Assembly (NCBI GenBank): GCA_007128315.1
Contig: SKXQ01000104.1
Location: 1-32,333, forward strand
DNA from: Spirochaetaceae bacterium
Lineage (GTDB): Bacteria; Spirochaetota; Spirochaetia; DSM-27196; SKKC01
Reading direction: 5' to 3'
Length of the DNA stretch: 32,333 nt
Part shown: one piece after another, positions 15,901 to 24,575 of the stretch
Numbering within the stretch: position 1 is the first letter of the stretch
How the letters are laid out: every line of letters begins with the position of its first letter
The notes under the pieces: model-generated
Database searches by the model: none
Told to the model about the DNA's origin: nothing
Seen by the model: the letters and a program-made list of their open reading frames with translations, nothing else
Translations under genes and position numbers: made by a program

Positions 15901-16857
15901 ATGATTATCACACTGTTGGACTCTGCCACGCTTGGAAGCGATATTGACACGGGTATACTCGGTGAACTCGGTACGTTCCGTGATTTCGCGGCGACGGCAG
16001 AGGACGAAATACAAGACAGAATCGCGCAGTCGGAAATCGTCGTTACAAACAAGATCATACTCACCGCGGACCGACTTGCGGCGGCCCGATCGTTGAAGCT
16101 GATCTGTCTGACCGCAACCGGTGTCAATAACATAGACCTCGAAGCAGCGAAGCAGCTGAATATTGCAGTCACCAACGTGGCGGGATATTCCACGGCGAGT
16201 GTAGCCCAGCACACGATTGGAATGACCTTGTCTCTTCTTGAACATCTGCACTATTACGACCAGTACGTTAAAAGCGGAGCCTACGCCGGAAACACCATGT
16301 TTACGCATCTGTCCCGAACGTTCTGGGAGCTGGACGGGAAGCGTTGGGGAATCATCGGTCTCGGGGCCATAGGCAGGGCCGTCGCACGAGTCGCAGAGTC
16401 TCTCGGCTGTACGGTCGCGTACTACAGTACTTCGGGCCGTAATAACGATGCAGGTTACGCCCGGCAATCTCTGGACGATCTTATGCGGGACAGCGACATC
16501 GTGAGTGTGCACGCTCCGATGAACGACCACACACGAGGCCTGATCGGCGCGGCGGAACTCTCACGCATGAAACCGGACGCTATCCTCGTGAATGTCGGAC
16601 GCGGAGGAATAGTTGACGAAGGGGATCTCGCAGATGCCCTTCGCAAAGGTGTTCTGCGCGCCGCTGCCCTTGATGTATTCGCGCAGGAACCGATAAATCC
16701 GGACAACCCGCTGCTCGCTCGGGACCTGCAGCAGAAGCTGCTGCTGAGCCCTCACATTGCGTGGGCGAGTATCGAGGCCAGAACCCGGGTCATTCACGAG
16801 GTCGCGGCCAATATCAGGGCGTTTCTTGCCGGAGAACAGCGCAACCGGGTCGTCTGA
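15901..16857 (+). CDS. D-isomer-specific 2-hydroxyacid dehydrogenase, glycerate dehydrogenase-like
   Basis: The 318-residue product has the D-2-hydroxyacid dehydrogenase plan: a catalytic domain split around an NAD(P)-binding Rossmann fold with GLGAIG near residue 153. The active-site Arg is in VNVGRGG, the Glu in FAQEP and the His in SPHIAW. It interconverts a 2-oxoacid such as hydroxypyruvate or glyoxylate with the D-hydroxyacid in the cytoplasm. The end of the second beta strand reads YYSTSGRNN, without the Asp that fixes NAD specificity, so NADPH use is possible. The exact substrate cannot be told. The MIITLLD start is normal for the family. It is divergent from the coiled-coil gene and convergent with the PhoH gene, and has no operon partner. 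Confidence 0.88.
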   Translation: MIITLLDSATLGSDIDTGILGELGTFRDFAATAEDEIQDRIAQSEIVVTNKIILTADRLAAARSLKLICLTATGVNNIDLEAAKQLNIAVTNVAGYSTASVAQHTIGMTLSLLEHLHYYDQYVKSGAYAGNTMFTHLSRTFWELDGKRWGIIGLGAIGRAVARVAESLGCTVAYYSTSGRNNDAGYARQSLDDLMRDSDIVSVHAPMNDHTRGLIGAAELSRMKPDAILVNVGRGGIVDEGDLADALRKGVLRAAALDVFAQEPINPDNPLLARDLQQKLLLSPHIAWASIEARTRVIHEVAANIRAFLAGEQRNRVV

Positions 16858-16869
16858 ACGGCTTCCGGC

Positions 16870-18180
16870 TCACAATAGTTCGGCTGCTAGTTCGGCAAGC
16901 CGGCTTCGCTCGCTGCGCTGCAGCGTCACGTGGCCAAAAAGATCCTGACCCTTGAAGGCCTCGACCAGAAACGACAAACCGTTCGAGCTCGCGTCGAGAT
17001 ACGGGCTGTCGATCTGCTGTGGGTCACCGGTTAACACCACCTTTGAACCCTCACCAGCCCTACTGACGATGGTCTTGATTTCGTGGGGGGACAGATTCTG
17101 TGCCTCGTCGATGACGATGAACTGCCCCGGAAGGCTTCTTCCCCGTATGTACGAGAGGGCTTCAAGCTCGATCAGGTTACTGCCGACCAGCTGGTCGACC
17201 GTCTTCATGTTCGGGCGTTTGTACGAGGCAATGATGTATTCGAGGTTATCAAACAGCGGCTGCATCCAGTGCGACAGCTTCTCATTCTTTGCTCCCGGAA
17301 GGTAGCCGATGTCTTTCCCCATGGGGATAACGGGTCTGCTCACGAGCACCCGCTGGTAGGCCTTGTCGTCTATGGTCAGCTGAAGACCTGCTGCAATCGC
17401 GAGAAGTGTTTTACCCGTACCGGCCTTACCGATCAGCGTGACCAGATTCACATCCGGGTCGAGTAGAAGTTCAAAGGCCATTCGCTGCTCGGGGTTTAAC
17501 GGTCTAACGCCGACCACGGAGGGCATTTTGTAGTCAACGAAACGAAGCTTCTGTTGGGCGCTGTCGTATCGTCCCATGACCGAGTCTTCGACCGACGGAT
17601 TATGCAGCATGAGAAAGTGATTGGGAGGAAGCGTATCGACCCAGGATAGCTCGCCGTCACGGGACAGCCTTCCCATATCCTCGGCGGAGGCATCGAAATC
17701 CGAGTAACCGGAATACAGCGAGTCAGCGTCAACTTTCTGCTTGTCGTAGTCGACCGCCTTGATGCCCAGGGCTGCCGCCTTGATGCGGGCGTTGATGTCT
17801 TTTGAGACAAAGAAGACCTCCCTGCCTTCCTGCTGCAACTGATATGCGGCGAGGATGATACGGTTGTCCATCTTGTCGTTAAGAAAGCCGACATCCCGCG
17901 GATCAGCGTGGGTAAGCGCTACCCACAGACGCGATCCGTTGTCCATCTTCGCACCTTCGCGAAGGTTTCCGTGCTTTCCAATGGTGTCTATGAGCCGTAT
18001 TGCGTGGCGTGCGTTTCTACCGCGCTCGTCGGAATAGCTTTTCAGCTGATCAAGCTCTTCGAGCACCCAGAGCGGTACCACGACATCAACGCCACGGAAA
18101 CTCAATATGGCGTCCGAGCGGTGAATGAACACGTTCGTGTCGATGACAAAGGTTTTAGCCAGTCTCACTGAGGATGCCAT
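16870..18180 (-). CDS. PIN-PhoH family RNA helicase/nuclease-like ATPase
   Basis: The 436-residue protein joins an N-terminal PIN nuclease domain (about 8-150) to a PhoH ATPase (about 225-436), the PhoH2 arrangement. The PIN acidic residues are present: Asp14 in VIDTNVF, the Glu41-Glu42 pair, Asp105 and Asp128. The ATPase has Walker A GKAGTGKT at 251-258 and Walker B FIVIDEAQNL at 354-363, followed by a TGDPQQID sensor. Studied PhoH2 proteins unwind and cleave RNA using ATP, so a role in RNA turnover is likely. An AGGGGG sequence 4 nt before the ATG at 18180 supports this start over an open upstream extension to 18273. It begins 13 nt after the aroDE stop and is the last gene of the array. 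Confidence 0.9.
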   Translation of the reverse strand: MASSVRLAKTFVIDTNVFIHRSDAILSFRGVDVVVPLWVLEELDQLKSYSDERGRNARHAIRLIDTIGKHGNLREGAKMDNGSRLWVALTHADPRDVGFLNDKMDNRIILAAYQLQQEGREVFFVSKDINARIKAAALGIKAVDYDKQKVDADSLYSGYSDFDASAEDMGRLSRDGELSWVDTLPPNHFLMLHNPSVEDSVMGRYDSAQQKLRFVDYKMPSVVGVRPLNPEQRMAFELLLDPDVNLVTLIGKAGTGKTLLAIAAGLQLTIDDKAYQRVLVSRPVIPMGKDIGYLPGAKNEKLSHWMQPLFDNLEYIIASYKRPNMKTVDQLVGSNLIELEALSYIRGRSLPGQFIVIDEAQNLSPHEIKTIVSRAGEGSKVVLTGDPQQIDSPYLDASSNGLSFLVEAFKGQDLFGHVTLQRSERSRLAELAAELL

Positions 18181-18193
18181 AATTCCCCCTGTC

Positions 18194-19684
18194 TTATGGT
18201 AGCACAGTCCTGAATAAACGATACTGAGCGTCTGCCTGTGCGTCGAACATTCCGCTCCCGTTAACGGTCGCACACCCGGCCTGTTCGGCCCGTTTCAGGA
18301 TGGGAGTCATCGGTGGCGTATAGATAATATCGTAGACCGTCTCGGTTCCACCAAAGCGATACGCCGGGATGGGGTCTCCCTCGAGGTCGGGGTGCATACC
18401 GACAGAGCTGGTCTGGACAATGAGGTCGCCGTAGACGCCGAGTTCGGTACCGTCGCCGGGCAGAGCGGCAGCACTGAGCGGAGCGCTCTGCCCTTGATCG
18501 CGCAGAATCGCACCGAGTTCCGCGACCAGCGTCTGCGCCCGGGACAGGGTGCGATTGCACACGAGAACCGGTACACCTCCGGAAGCCAGAGCGTACACCG
18601 CGGCCCGGGCCGCCCCTCCCGCACCCAGTACCGTTGCTCCGCGGAATGTCGAAAGGCGGTCCCGGATACAGCTCAGAAATCCCTCAATATCAGTGTTTAC
18701 ACCTCGATAGGCTCCATCCGGCTCCCGAATCAGCGTGTTGCAGGCGCGCGTCGCTGTGACCCCTTCGTTCACCGTAGCCGCTGCCCGAGCCGCCGATTCC
18801 TTGTGCGGTACCGTCACGCTGATCCCCGAGAGGGGAAGCTCACGCGCAAGCTCCATGAACTCATCGAAATCGTCGACTCGAAAAGGTACGTACAGGGCAT
18901 TCAAACCGTCTGCCCGAAACCGCCGGTTGTGGTACTCGGGTGACTTCGAGTGAGCGACGGGATCTCCGGCGACCGCGAAGTATCGTGTGACTGATCCTGT
19001 CTTCCCGTGTGCGAAGAGCGTCTGAAGGACATCCGGCGCAATATGCCCGCTTGCAGCCTGCTGTACGTCCGCGGCACTCGAGAACGTGAAGAGGTTGCCA
19101 AACGCGTGTCCCATGATTCGACTCGCAACCCCATACGAGCCCATTCCGAGGACAACATGAGGCTCCGCGTGCGCGCGTGCCGCGTGCAGGAGACGTCGGA
19201 AGTCAGCGATTCCGGTCGGACGCGCAGCGATCTTCGCACAGTCGCCAATCGCGGAGAGACGCTGTAATTCGGTGTCGAGGTCCGCTGGAACACTGTCCAT
19301 GCAGTGGCGGCTGGCGATGACGGTAATACCTGCTGCACGCGCCGACTGCACGATGCCAAGGCGGTCAGGAAGCCCGGGCAGATCGGCCTCGATGTCGATA
19401 TGCGTGAACCCTGCGGAAAGCATCCGTTTCAGCAGAGCAATACGGTCAGTCTCACTGCCCTTCCAGTGGCCCCCATCGACTTCGCGACGCACCGTCAGAA
19501 TGCTGTCGACGCCGTGAAAATCGCTCACACCAGCTTTCGGATCCGCCCGAAGATTCTCCTGTTCCGAGGCGTCGAGCAGATCTACCCTCAGCTCAACCAT
19601 GTCGACGTGGGATCGATACTGCCGGAACAGCGCGTTGTTCTGCGCCATCGTTTCAGCGGTCAGACACAGGCAGATATCCGGCAT
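18194..19684 (-). CDS. aroDE: Fused type I 3-dehydroquinate dehydratase / shikimate dehydrogenase
   Basis: The 496-residue protein carries two successive shikimate-pathway enzymes. Residues 1-225 are a type I dehydroquinase: His127 in SRHCMD and the Schiff-base Lys151 in CAKIA are both present. Residues 233-496 are shikimate dehydrogenase: AHSKSP at 244-249, catalytic Lys295 in TVPHKE, NTD at 330-332 and NADP-binding GAGGAA at 354-359 with NRT after strand two. It converts 3-dehydroquinate through 3-dehydroshikimate to shikimate, for aromatic amino acids. Similar fusions are known in plants and some bacteria such as Chlamydia. I chose the Met at 19684, 1 nt after the preceding stop, because the dehydroquinase N-terminus (PDICLCLTAET) begins there. 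Confidence 0.93.
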   Translation of the reverse strand: MPDICLCLTAETMAQNNALFRQYRSHVDMVELRVDLLDASEQENLRADPKAGVSDFHGVDSILTVRREVDGGHWKGSETDRIALLKRMLSAGFTHIDIEADLPGLPDRLGIVQSARAAGITVIASRHCMDSVPADLDTELQRLSAIGDCAKIAARPTGIADFRRLLHAARAHAEPHVVLGMGSYGVASRIMGHAFGNLFTFSSAADVQQAASGHIAPDVLQTLFAHGKTGSVTRYFAVAGDPVAHSKSPEYHNRRFRADGLNALYVPFRVDDFDEFMELARELPLSGISVTVPHKESAARAAATVNEGVTATRACNTLIREPDGAYRGVNTDIEGFLSCIRDRLSTFRGATVLGAGGAARAAVYALASGGVPVLVCNRTLSRAQTLVAELGAILRDQGQSAPLSAAALPGDGTELGVYGDLIVQTSSVGMHPDLEGDPIPAYRFGGTETVYDIIYTPPMTPILKRAEQAGCATVNGSGMFDAQADAQYRLFRTVLP

Positions 19685-19685
19685 A

Positions 19686-20162
19686 TCAGAAGTCCATCCT
19701 GTACAGATAGATGTCATAGATCATCCCGTCGCCGTCAACGTATACCCTGAGTTCCAGAGGATGATCATGACCCGATAACGTGAACGACGCGCTTTCACCG
19801 GAATCGCGATTCCATTCGGGTGCCCCGATCTCGAAGGCGACATTCTCAATCATGTCGCCGATACTGACGCCGTACAGAGAGTGCTGCGATCGCTCGTCTA
19901 CACGCATCTGCCAGACCTCGTTTTCAAAAAAATAGAAGTAGCGGTAGTCCGCGTACAGAAACACGACGAAGTGATCCGCATCTGAAGCGGTTTGCTCGAC
20001 AAACAGCCGGTCGGGTGCTCCATAGCGTTCGATGATTTCAGACGGTGGTACGCCGATGAGTTCAGTTCCCATTGATCGTGCCGGAACTATGAACACGAAG
20101 GTTGCGACAAAGCCTATTGCGAAACGTTGAAGCCAGGACACCTGCCACAGACTATGTGCCAC
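19686..20162 (-). CDS. Exported protein of unknown function
   Basis: The 158-residue product starts with GTG at 20162 and has a signal-like hydrophobic segment (about 12-28, RFAIGFVATFVFIVPARS). The mature part is acidic and aromatic-rich (HFVVFLYADYRYFYFFENEVWQMRV), with a glycine turn GVSIGDM followed by VAFEIGAPEW. The repeated pattern 'SEIIERYGAPDRLF' and 'IGDMIENVAFEIGAPEW' resembles small beta-rich periplasmic or outer-membrane-assembly (SmpA/BamE-like) domains, but the likeness is weak and I assign no function. The gene overlaps the end of the EAL gene by 11 nt and nearly abuts aroDE, so it belongs to the same transcript. Confidence 0.75.
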   Translation of the reverse strand: MAHSLWQVSWLQRFAIGFVATFVFIVPARSMGTELIGVPPSEIIERYGAPDRLFVEQTASDADHFVVFLYADYRYFYFFENEVWQMRVDERSQHSLYGVSIGDMIENVAFEIGAPEWNRDSGESASFTLSGHDHPLELRVYVDGDGMIYDIYLYRMDF

Positions 20163-21642
20163 TGGTCACATGTCCTTTCTCGAGTAAACGCTTCATTGCC
20201 GGCTCGTCGACGGCACCGGCGAAGTAATATCCCTGTATGAGGTCACACCCGATTGTACGAAGGAACTCGAGCTGGCACTCGTACTCGACTCCTTCGGCAA
20301 GTATCTGCAGGCCCAGACTTTTCCCGAGCGTAACTATGGCCTTCATAATAGCCTGATCTCCGGTATTGCTGCACAGATTGTCCACAAAGCTCTTATCGAT
20401 CTTGAGGGTGTCGACCGGCAGCTGCCTGAGATATGCAAGAGAACTGTAACCGGTGCCGAAGTCGTCTATGAGAAGCGATATACCCAGCTTCCTGAGCTCC
20501 TTCATAGCCTGTATGGTCTCCGTTGGATCATTCATGACCATGGTTTCGGTCAGCTCGATCTTCAGGCTCCTGGGATCAATCCCGACAGCACTGATCGTGG
20601 CCTGTATGCGTTTTGTGATATCCGGCTGTATGAACTGTGCCGGTGACAGATTCACCGAGAGTCTCATATCCGCAAATCCGGCGTTCTGCCATGACTTCAG
20701 GGTCCGACATGCGTGAAACAGGATCCACTGTCCAAGCAGCCGTATGTCACCGTTGTCTTCAAGGATGGGTATAAACAGAGCCGGTGATATCTGTCCAAGT
20801 GAGGCGTGCTCGAAGCGTACCAGGGTCTCTGCCGCCACCAGAACACCGTCGGGTGAGACAATAGGCTGGTATACCAGACCAAAGCCCTTAAAATCGTCCG
20901 CAATGGACTCGCGCACTGCCCGTTCCACTTTCTGCCGGAAGGCCCGTTCTTCTCCCAGGCGCCGGCTGTACGATACAACAGTCGAGCCGGTATCTTCAGC
21001 CCGATCCACCGCGGCGTGTGCGAACTCAAGGAGATCATCAAGCGTCGTCGCGTCTTCAGGATATCGCGCAAGGCCAATGTGAGCGCCAAGAACGATATCG
21101 TCGGCAGGAGGCTCATGAGGCTGGGACACTACGTCGGCAATTGAGCGGGCGCAGGATAGCGCTGAGGGAAGATCAGTGGCCTCTGCCGACAGAAATACGA
21201 ACTCGTCGGACCGGTCAGACTGAAACAGAAGCGCGCCGGCGCGTGATCGAGTGCGCACAACCGTCTTGAACAACAGAATGTTGTCCCGGTCACGCGTCGC
21301 ACGAATGCGTCTGTATCCGCGGCTCAGCCGGACTATTCCCACGAGGAGATGCGATATCGGGCCGTCGGCATGATCGGCCCCAACCCCGTTTTCCATGAAG
21401 AACGGAGCGCTCTGTGGCAGGGCCTGAACAACTGCCTTCAGGGACTCGCCGGAGAGAAGTTTCGAAAGAGACCGAAACAGAACGCGGCGGATAGGGAGCC
21501 CGGTTGTCGGGTCAAGATTTACAATGTTCTCGAGTTCTTCAAGATGACTTCTGAGGCGACGGTTTTCTTCCTGTAGCGCCACGACCTCTTGAACGTCCTC
21601 GAGTGAGCCGTCTGCGCTTTGTATTACATCATCTGTGGTCAC
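20152..21642 (-). CDS. Degenerate GGDEF plus EAL domain protein, c-di-GMP phosphodiesterase
   Basis: The 496-residue product has an N-terminal coiled coil (about 14-42), a GGDEF domain (about 42-230) and an EAL domain (about 245-490). The diguanylate cyclase motif is RSDEF (144-148) rather than GGDEF, so this domain is probably inactive or a regulatory GTP binder. The EAL signature reads ETL (272-274), keeping the metal-binding Glu. The rest of the phosphodiesterase site is complete: Asn331, ELTE 363-366, DDFG 393-396, Lys414, Glu450 in EGVE and Gln470. It should therefore hydrolyse c-di-GMP. No membrane segment is seen, so it is cytoplasmic. The start is GTG at 21642, behind a promoter-like sequence, and the gene is coupled to the exported protein downstream. 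Confidence 0.88.
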   Translation of the reverse strand: MTTDDVIQSADGSLEDVQEVVALQEENRRLRSHLEELENIVNLDPTTGLPIRRVLFRSLSKLLSGESLKAVVQALPQSAPFFMENGVGADHADGPISHLLVGIVRLSRGYRRIRATRDRDNILLFKTVVRTRSRAGALLFQSDRSDEFVFLSAEATDLPSALSCARSIADVVSQPHEPPADDIVLGAHIGLARYPEDATTLDDLLEFAHAAVDRAEDTGSTVVSYSRRLGEERAFRQKVERAVRESIADDFKGFGLVYQPIVSPDGVLVAAETLVRFEHASLGQISPALFIPILEDNGDIRLLGQWILFHACRTLKSWQNAGFADMRLSVNLSPAQFIQPDITKRIQATISAVGIDPRSLKIELTETMVMNDPTETIQAMKELRKLGISLLIDDFGTGYSSLAYLRQLPVDTLKIDKSFVDNLCSNTGDQAIMKAIVTLGKSLGLQILAEGVEYECQLEFLRTIGCDLIQGYYFAGAVDEPAMKRLLEKGHVTSGT

Positions 21643-21664
21643 GCGAGAACACTTCCTAGGCTAT

Positions 21665-21693
21665 ACTATACCGGAGCAGGATTCTGAAAACAA
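21665..21693 (-). promoter_or_regulatory. Promoter before the EAL gene
   Basis: On the minus strand TTGTTT (21688-21693) and TATAGT (21665-21670, 5/6) are separated by 17 nt, about 20 nt before the GTG start. It would let the EAL-to-phoH part be transcribed independently of opp. Confidence 0.5.
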
Positions 21694-21699
21694 GAAAGC

Positions 21700-22281
21700 T
21701 TAAATTTCTTCGCTACGCACTGGCAGACCGCAGAACTCGCTGATCGATTCCCCAATGGACCAGAGGTCTGCGACGTCGGTCGATTCTTCCAGGAACTCGG
21801 GTTTTTGCGACTTTGAGATGAGATACAGCTTCCCCAGCTCTTTTCGCCGGGGTGAAAGCGCATTCCGGCCGGGTGTCAACATGCCGCCGCGGGCGTATTC
21901 CGTTCCACCCTGTTGCCTGAACCCGCGGAACAGGACGATTTTCCGGATCAGAATCTCCTGCAGATCGGGAAACAGGAACTCCTTCTGTGCGACTCGAACA
22001 CCGAAAAGGCGTCTGCTGACGCCTATAACACCTCGACGCCGATCGACCTGCGTTACCGTGTTCCAGCCTGCGACCGAAAGCGACACGATGATCATGAGCA
22101 GATAGAAGACGAGTCCCGCGTTGACTCCGGTGAACGGGATATCCGACCAGCCGCTGAGAAGGCCAGCCAGGAGTATCAGGGAAATCCCGCCGTACAGACC
22201 CCGTCTCCAGGGGCTGATCTGCATCTTAAGCGAATCTTCCGAAACTTTTCTCATACTCAGACGCGAGCGTACCGAAATCAT
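21700..22281 (-). CDS. Two-helix membrane protein of unknown function
   Basis: The 193-residue product has a basic N-terminus, two membrane helices close together (about 29-48 and 54-74), then a hydrophilic domain of about 115 residues with alternating basic and hydrophobic stretches (VDRRRGVIGVSRRLFGVRVAQ...). The pattern of two helices followed by a short cytoplasmic beta-rich domain resembles bacterial PH-domain-like membrane proteins, but I cannot confirm it. The ATG at 22281 is 8 nt after the oppF stop, which favours coupling; the Met at 22254 is an alternative. It is the last gene before a new promoter, so it probably belongs to the opp transcript. Confidence 0.7.
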   Translation of the reverse strand: MISVRSRLSMRKVSEDSLKMQISPWRRGLYGGISLILLAGLLSGWSDIPFTGVNAGLVFYLLMIIVSLSVAGWNTVTQVDRRRGVIGVSRRLFGVRVAQKEFLFPDLQEILIRKIVLFRGFRQQGGTEYARGGMLTPGRNALSPRRKELGKLYLISKSQKPEFLEESTDVADLWSIGESISEFCGLPVRSEEI

Positions 22282-22288
22282 ACGGGTA

Positions 22289-23446
22289 TCATCCGTTGGG
22301 CGGATTATGGCAGGCTATCACGTGTCCGTCCCTGCTCTTTTCCAGAAGCGGGATGATCTGTGAACAGCTTTCGATGCGATTCGGACACCGCGGATGGAAA
22401 GTACAGCCTTTCGGTGGGTTCACTGGACTCGGCACATCCCCTTCGAGGATCCGTTCCTGTGTCTTGATCTCCGGATCCGCGACCGGAATCGAACCGAGAA
22501 GGCTTATGGTATACGGGTGTCGTGGATTATTGTAGAGCTGTTCGCCGGTACCGAGTTCTACGATTTTTCCGAGGTACATAACCGCTACACGATCGGAGAT
22601 GTACTGGACGACACTGAGATCGTGGGCGATAAAGAGATACGCCAGTTCGAAGTCGTCCTGCAGGCTTATGAGAAGGTTGACGATCTGCGCCTGCACGGAC
22701 ACATCAAGGGCGCTGACCGGTTCATCGCAGACGATCAGCTTTGGCGTGAGCGCCAGGGCTCGCGCGATACCAATTCGCTGTCTCTGCCCGCCAGAGAATT
22801 CGTGGGGATACCGGTTCGCCGCGTTGCGCGGAAGACCGACCTTGTCGAGCAGCTCCATGACCCACTTGTTCAGACGTGCACCTTTGTGTGTTCCGTAGGT
22901 ATGCGGGCCCTCTCCGATAATGTCCGAAACCACCATCTGCGGGTTCAGGCTTGCCCAGGGATCCTGAAAAACCATCTGAACGTTCCGACGCATCTTATGC
23001 ATCTGATCCCGACCCATACTCAGGATATCCTGCTGCATTGCCTTGCGGCGGGCGATGTTCCGGTTTTTCCGGATCTGGTTCCTGAGTTCTCGTGTCTTCT
23101 GTCCGGCGCCGCGCACCCGGCCTGAAGCAATGACGTCGTCAAGCTGGCTCTGCAGCTGCTCGTACTCGAGGTCAAACTGCTCGACCTCTGCCACGACAGC
23201 CGGGTCGGGGTCAAGCCAGACGCGCCCCCTGTCAGGCTCATACAGACGAAGCACACAGCGACCGACCGTCGTTTTTCCACAGCCGGACTCGCCAACAAGA
23301 CCAAGCGTCTCGCCTTTTTTGATCTGCACGTTCACACCGTCGACGGCTTTCAGAGGGATAGACTTACTCGAAAAAACGCTGGCTTTAACCGGGAACGTTT
23401 TCTTGAGGCCGCGGATGTCTATTAGGGTTTCAGTTTTCGAGCTCAC
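22289..23446 (-). CDS. oppF: Oligopeptide ABC transporter ATPase OppF
   Basis: The 385-residue ATPase has Walker A GESGCGKT (52-59), Q-loop at Gln161 (FQDPWASLNP), signature FSGGQRQR (217-224), Walker B LIVCDEP (237-243) and the H-loop in IAHDLSV. The C-terminal oligopeptide-transporter extension contains four Cys (CTFHPRCPNRIESC and a later ACHN), typical of the OppF/DppF group. Between Walker A and the Q-loop is an extra charged, helical insertion of about 60 residues (81-140) that standard OppF lacks. It forms the cytoplasmic motor with OppD. The start is GTG at 23446, 4 nt after oppD, with AAGGA upstream. Confidence 0.92.
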   Translation of the reverse strand: MSSKTETLIDIRGLKKTFPVKASVFSSKSIPLKAVDGVNVQIKKGETLGLVGESGCGKTTVGRCVLRLYEPDRGRVWLDPDPAVVAEVEQFDLEYEQLQSQLDDVIASGRVRGAGQKTRELRNQIRKNRNIARRKAMQQDILSMGRDQMHKMRRNVQMVFQDPWASLNPQMVVSDIIGEGPHTYGTHKGARLNKWVMELLDKVGLPRNAANRYPHEFSGGQRQRIGIARALALTPKLIVCDEPVSALDVSVQAQIVNLLISLQDDFELAYLFIAHDLSVVQYISDRVAVMYLGKIVELGTGEQLYNNPRHPYTISLLGSIPVADPEIKTQERILEGDVPSPVNPPKGCTFHPRCPNRIESCSQIIPLLEKSRDGHVIACHNPPNG

Positions 23447-23450
23447 TGTA

Positions 23451-24572
23451 CTAGTTCCTTGCTGTAGGGGTATCTGTCTTGGAGCCGTCGGCGGAGCTTT
23501 TCTTTTTGCCGGAATTCTTCTGCTGGTTCTTCAATACGCGTTTACCGGCGGCTCCGAGATCCCGCTTGCTTATGACCCGTACTTCATCGTGGTGGAGAAA
23601 ACAACGGACCTGATGCCCCGGTGCCACTTCCACTGTCGCGGGTTCCGCTTCCCAGCACTTTTTCATGGCCTTCGGACAGCGCGGAGCAAAGCGACACCCC
23701 CGGGGAAACCGTCGTGCATCGGGCAGTGAGCCCGGAATGGCATTGAGCAGTTTCCGGCTTCCGTCTGCGTTGACCTTCCTGTCACCGAGGACCGGCACCG
23801 ACCCGAGCAGACCCTGTGTGTAGGGGTGCAGTGGATTCTTGAAGATCTCGTGTACCGTCGAGGTTTCGACCGCGACTCCGGCGTACATGACCATAACCCG
23901 GTCGGTGAAACTTGCGATGACCGCGAGGTCATGTGTAATGAATGCGATCGAGGTGTCTTTCGTCTCTTTCAGCTGCCTCATGAGGCGAAGAATCTGCGCC
24001 TGTATGGTCACATCAAGAGCCGTGGTCGGTTCGTCGGCAATCATGACGGTAGGCTCGCATGCCATCGCAATCGCGATCATTGCCCGTTGACGCAGCCCCC
24101 CCGAAAGCTGAAAAGGGTACTCGTTCACACGCTCTTCGGGATCGGACATACCAACCATGCGCAACAGACGCGCCGCTTCCGTTATGGCATCCTGTTTCCC
24201 GATATCCCGATGCAGACGGAGAACTTCAGAGATCTGAAATCCGATCGTAAACACAGGGTTGAGACTCGTCATGGGCTCCTGGAAGATCATCGATATCTCG
24301 TTCCCCCTGACCTTCCGCATCTCATCGTCGCTGATTTTCAGGATATCCCGGCCTTTCAGGGAAATTTCCCCGGAAATGATCCTGCCGGGCGGATCCGGAA
24401 CCAGGCGCATCATGCTCATTGAGGTGATAGACTTCCCGCAGCCGGATTCCCCTACGATTCCCAGCGTTTCCCCACGACCCAGGGTAAAGTCGACACCATC
24501 CACCGCCCGGATAATGTAGTCGTGCATGAAGAAATAGGTCGCCAGATCCTTTACTTCGAGTACGTTGTCCAT
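23451..24572 (-). CDS. oppD: Oligopeptide ABC transporter ATPase OppD
   Basis: The 373-residue protein carries Walker A GESGCGKS (41-48), Q-loop FQEPMTSLNP, signature LSGGLRQR, Walker B VMIADEPTTALD and H-loop ITHDLAV, and the C-terminal oligopeptide domain with its cysteine motif (CRFAPRCPKAMKKC, then RCF). In the family these cysteines can hold an iron-sulphur cluster near the ATPase. Beyond the usual end there is a Lys/Ser-rich tail of about 35 residues. It pairs with OppF and binds OppB/OppC from the cytoplasm. ATG at 24572 begins 3 nt after the oppC stop. Confidence 0.93.
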   Translation of the reverse strand: MDNVLEVKDLATYFFMHDYIIRAVDGVDFTLGRGETLGIVGESGCGKSITSMSMMRLVPDPPGRIISGEISLKGRDILKISDDEMRKVRGNEISMIFQEPMTSLNPVFTIGFQISEVLRLHRDIGKQDAITEAARLLRMVGMSDPEERVNEYPFQLSGGLRQRAMIAIAMACEPTVMIADEPTTALDVTIQAQILRLMRQLKETKDTSIAFITHDLAVIASFTDRVMVMYAGVAVETSTVHEIFKNPLHPYTQGLLGSVPVLGDRKVNADGSRKLLNAIPGSLPDARRFPRGCRFAPRCPKAMKKCWEAEPATVEVAPGHQVRCFLHHDEVRVISKRDLGAAGKRVLKNQQKNSGKKKSSADGSKTDTPTARN

Positions 24573-24575
24573 AAT

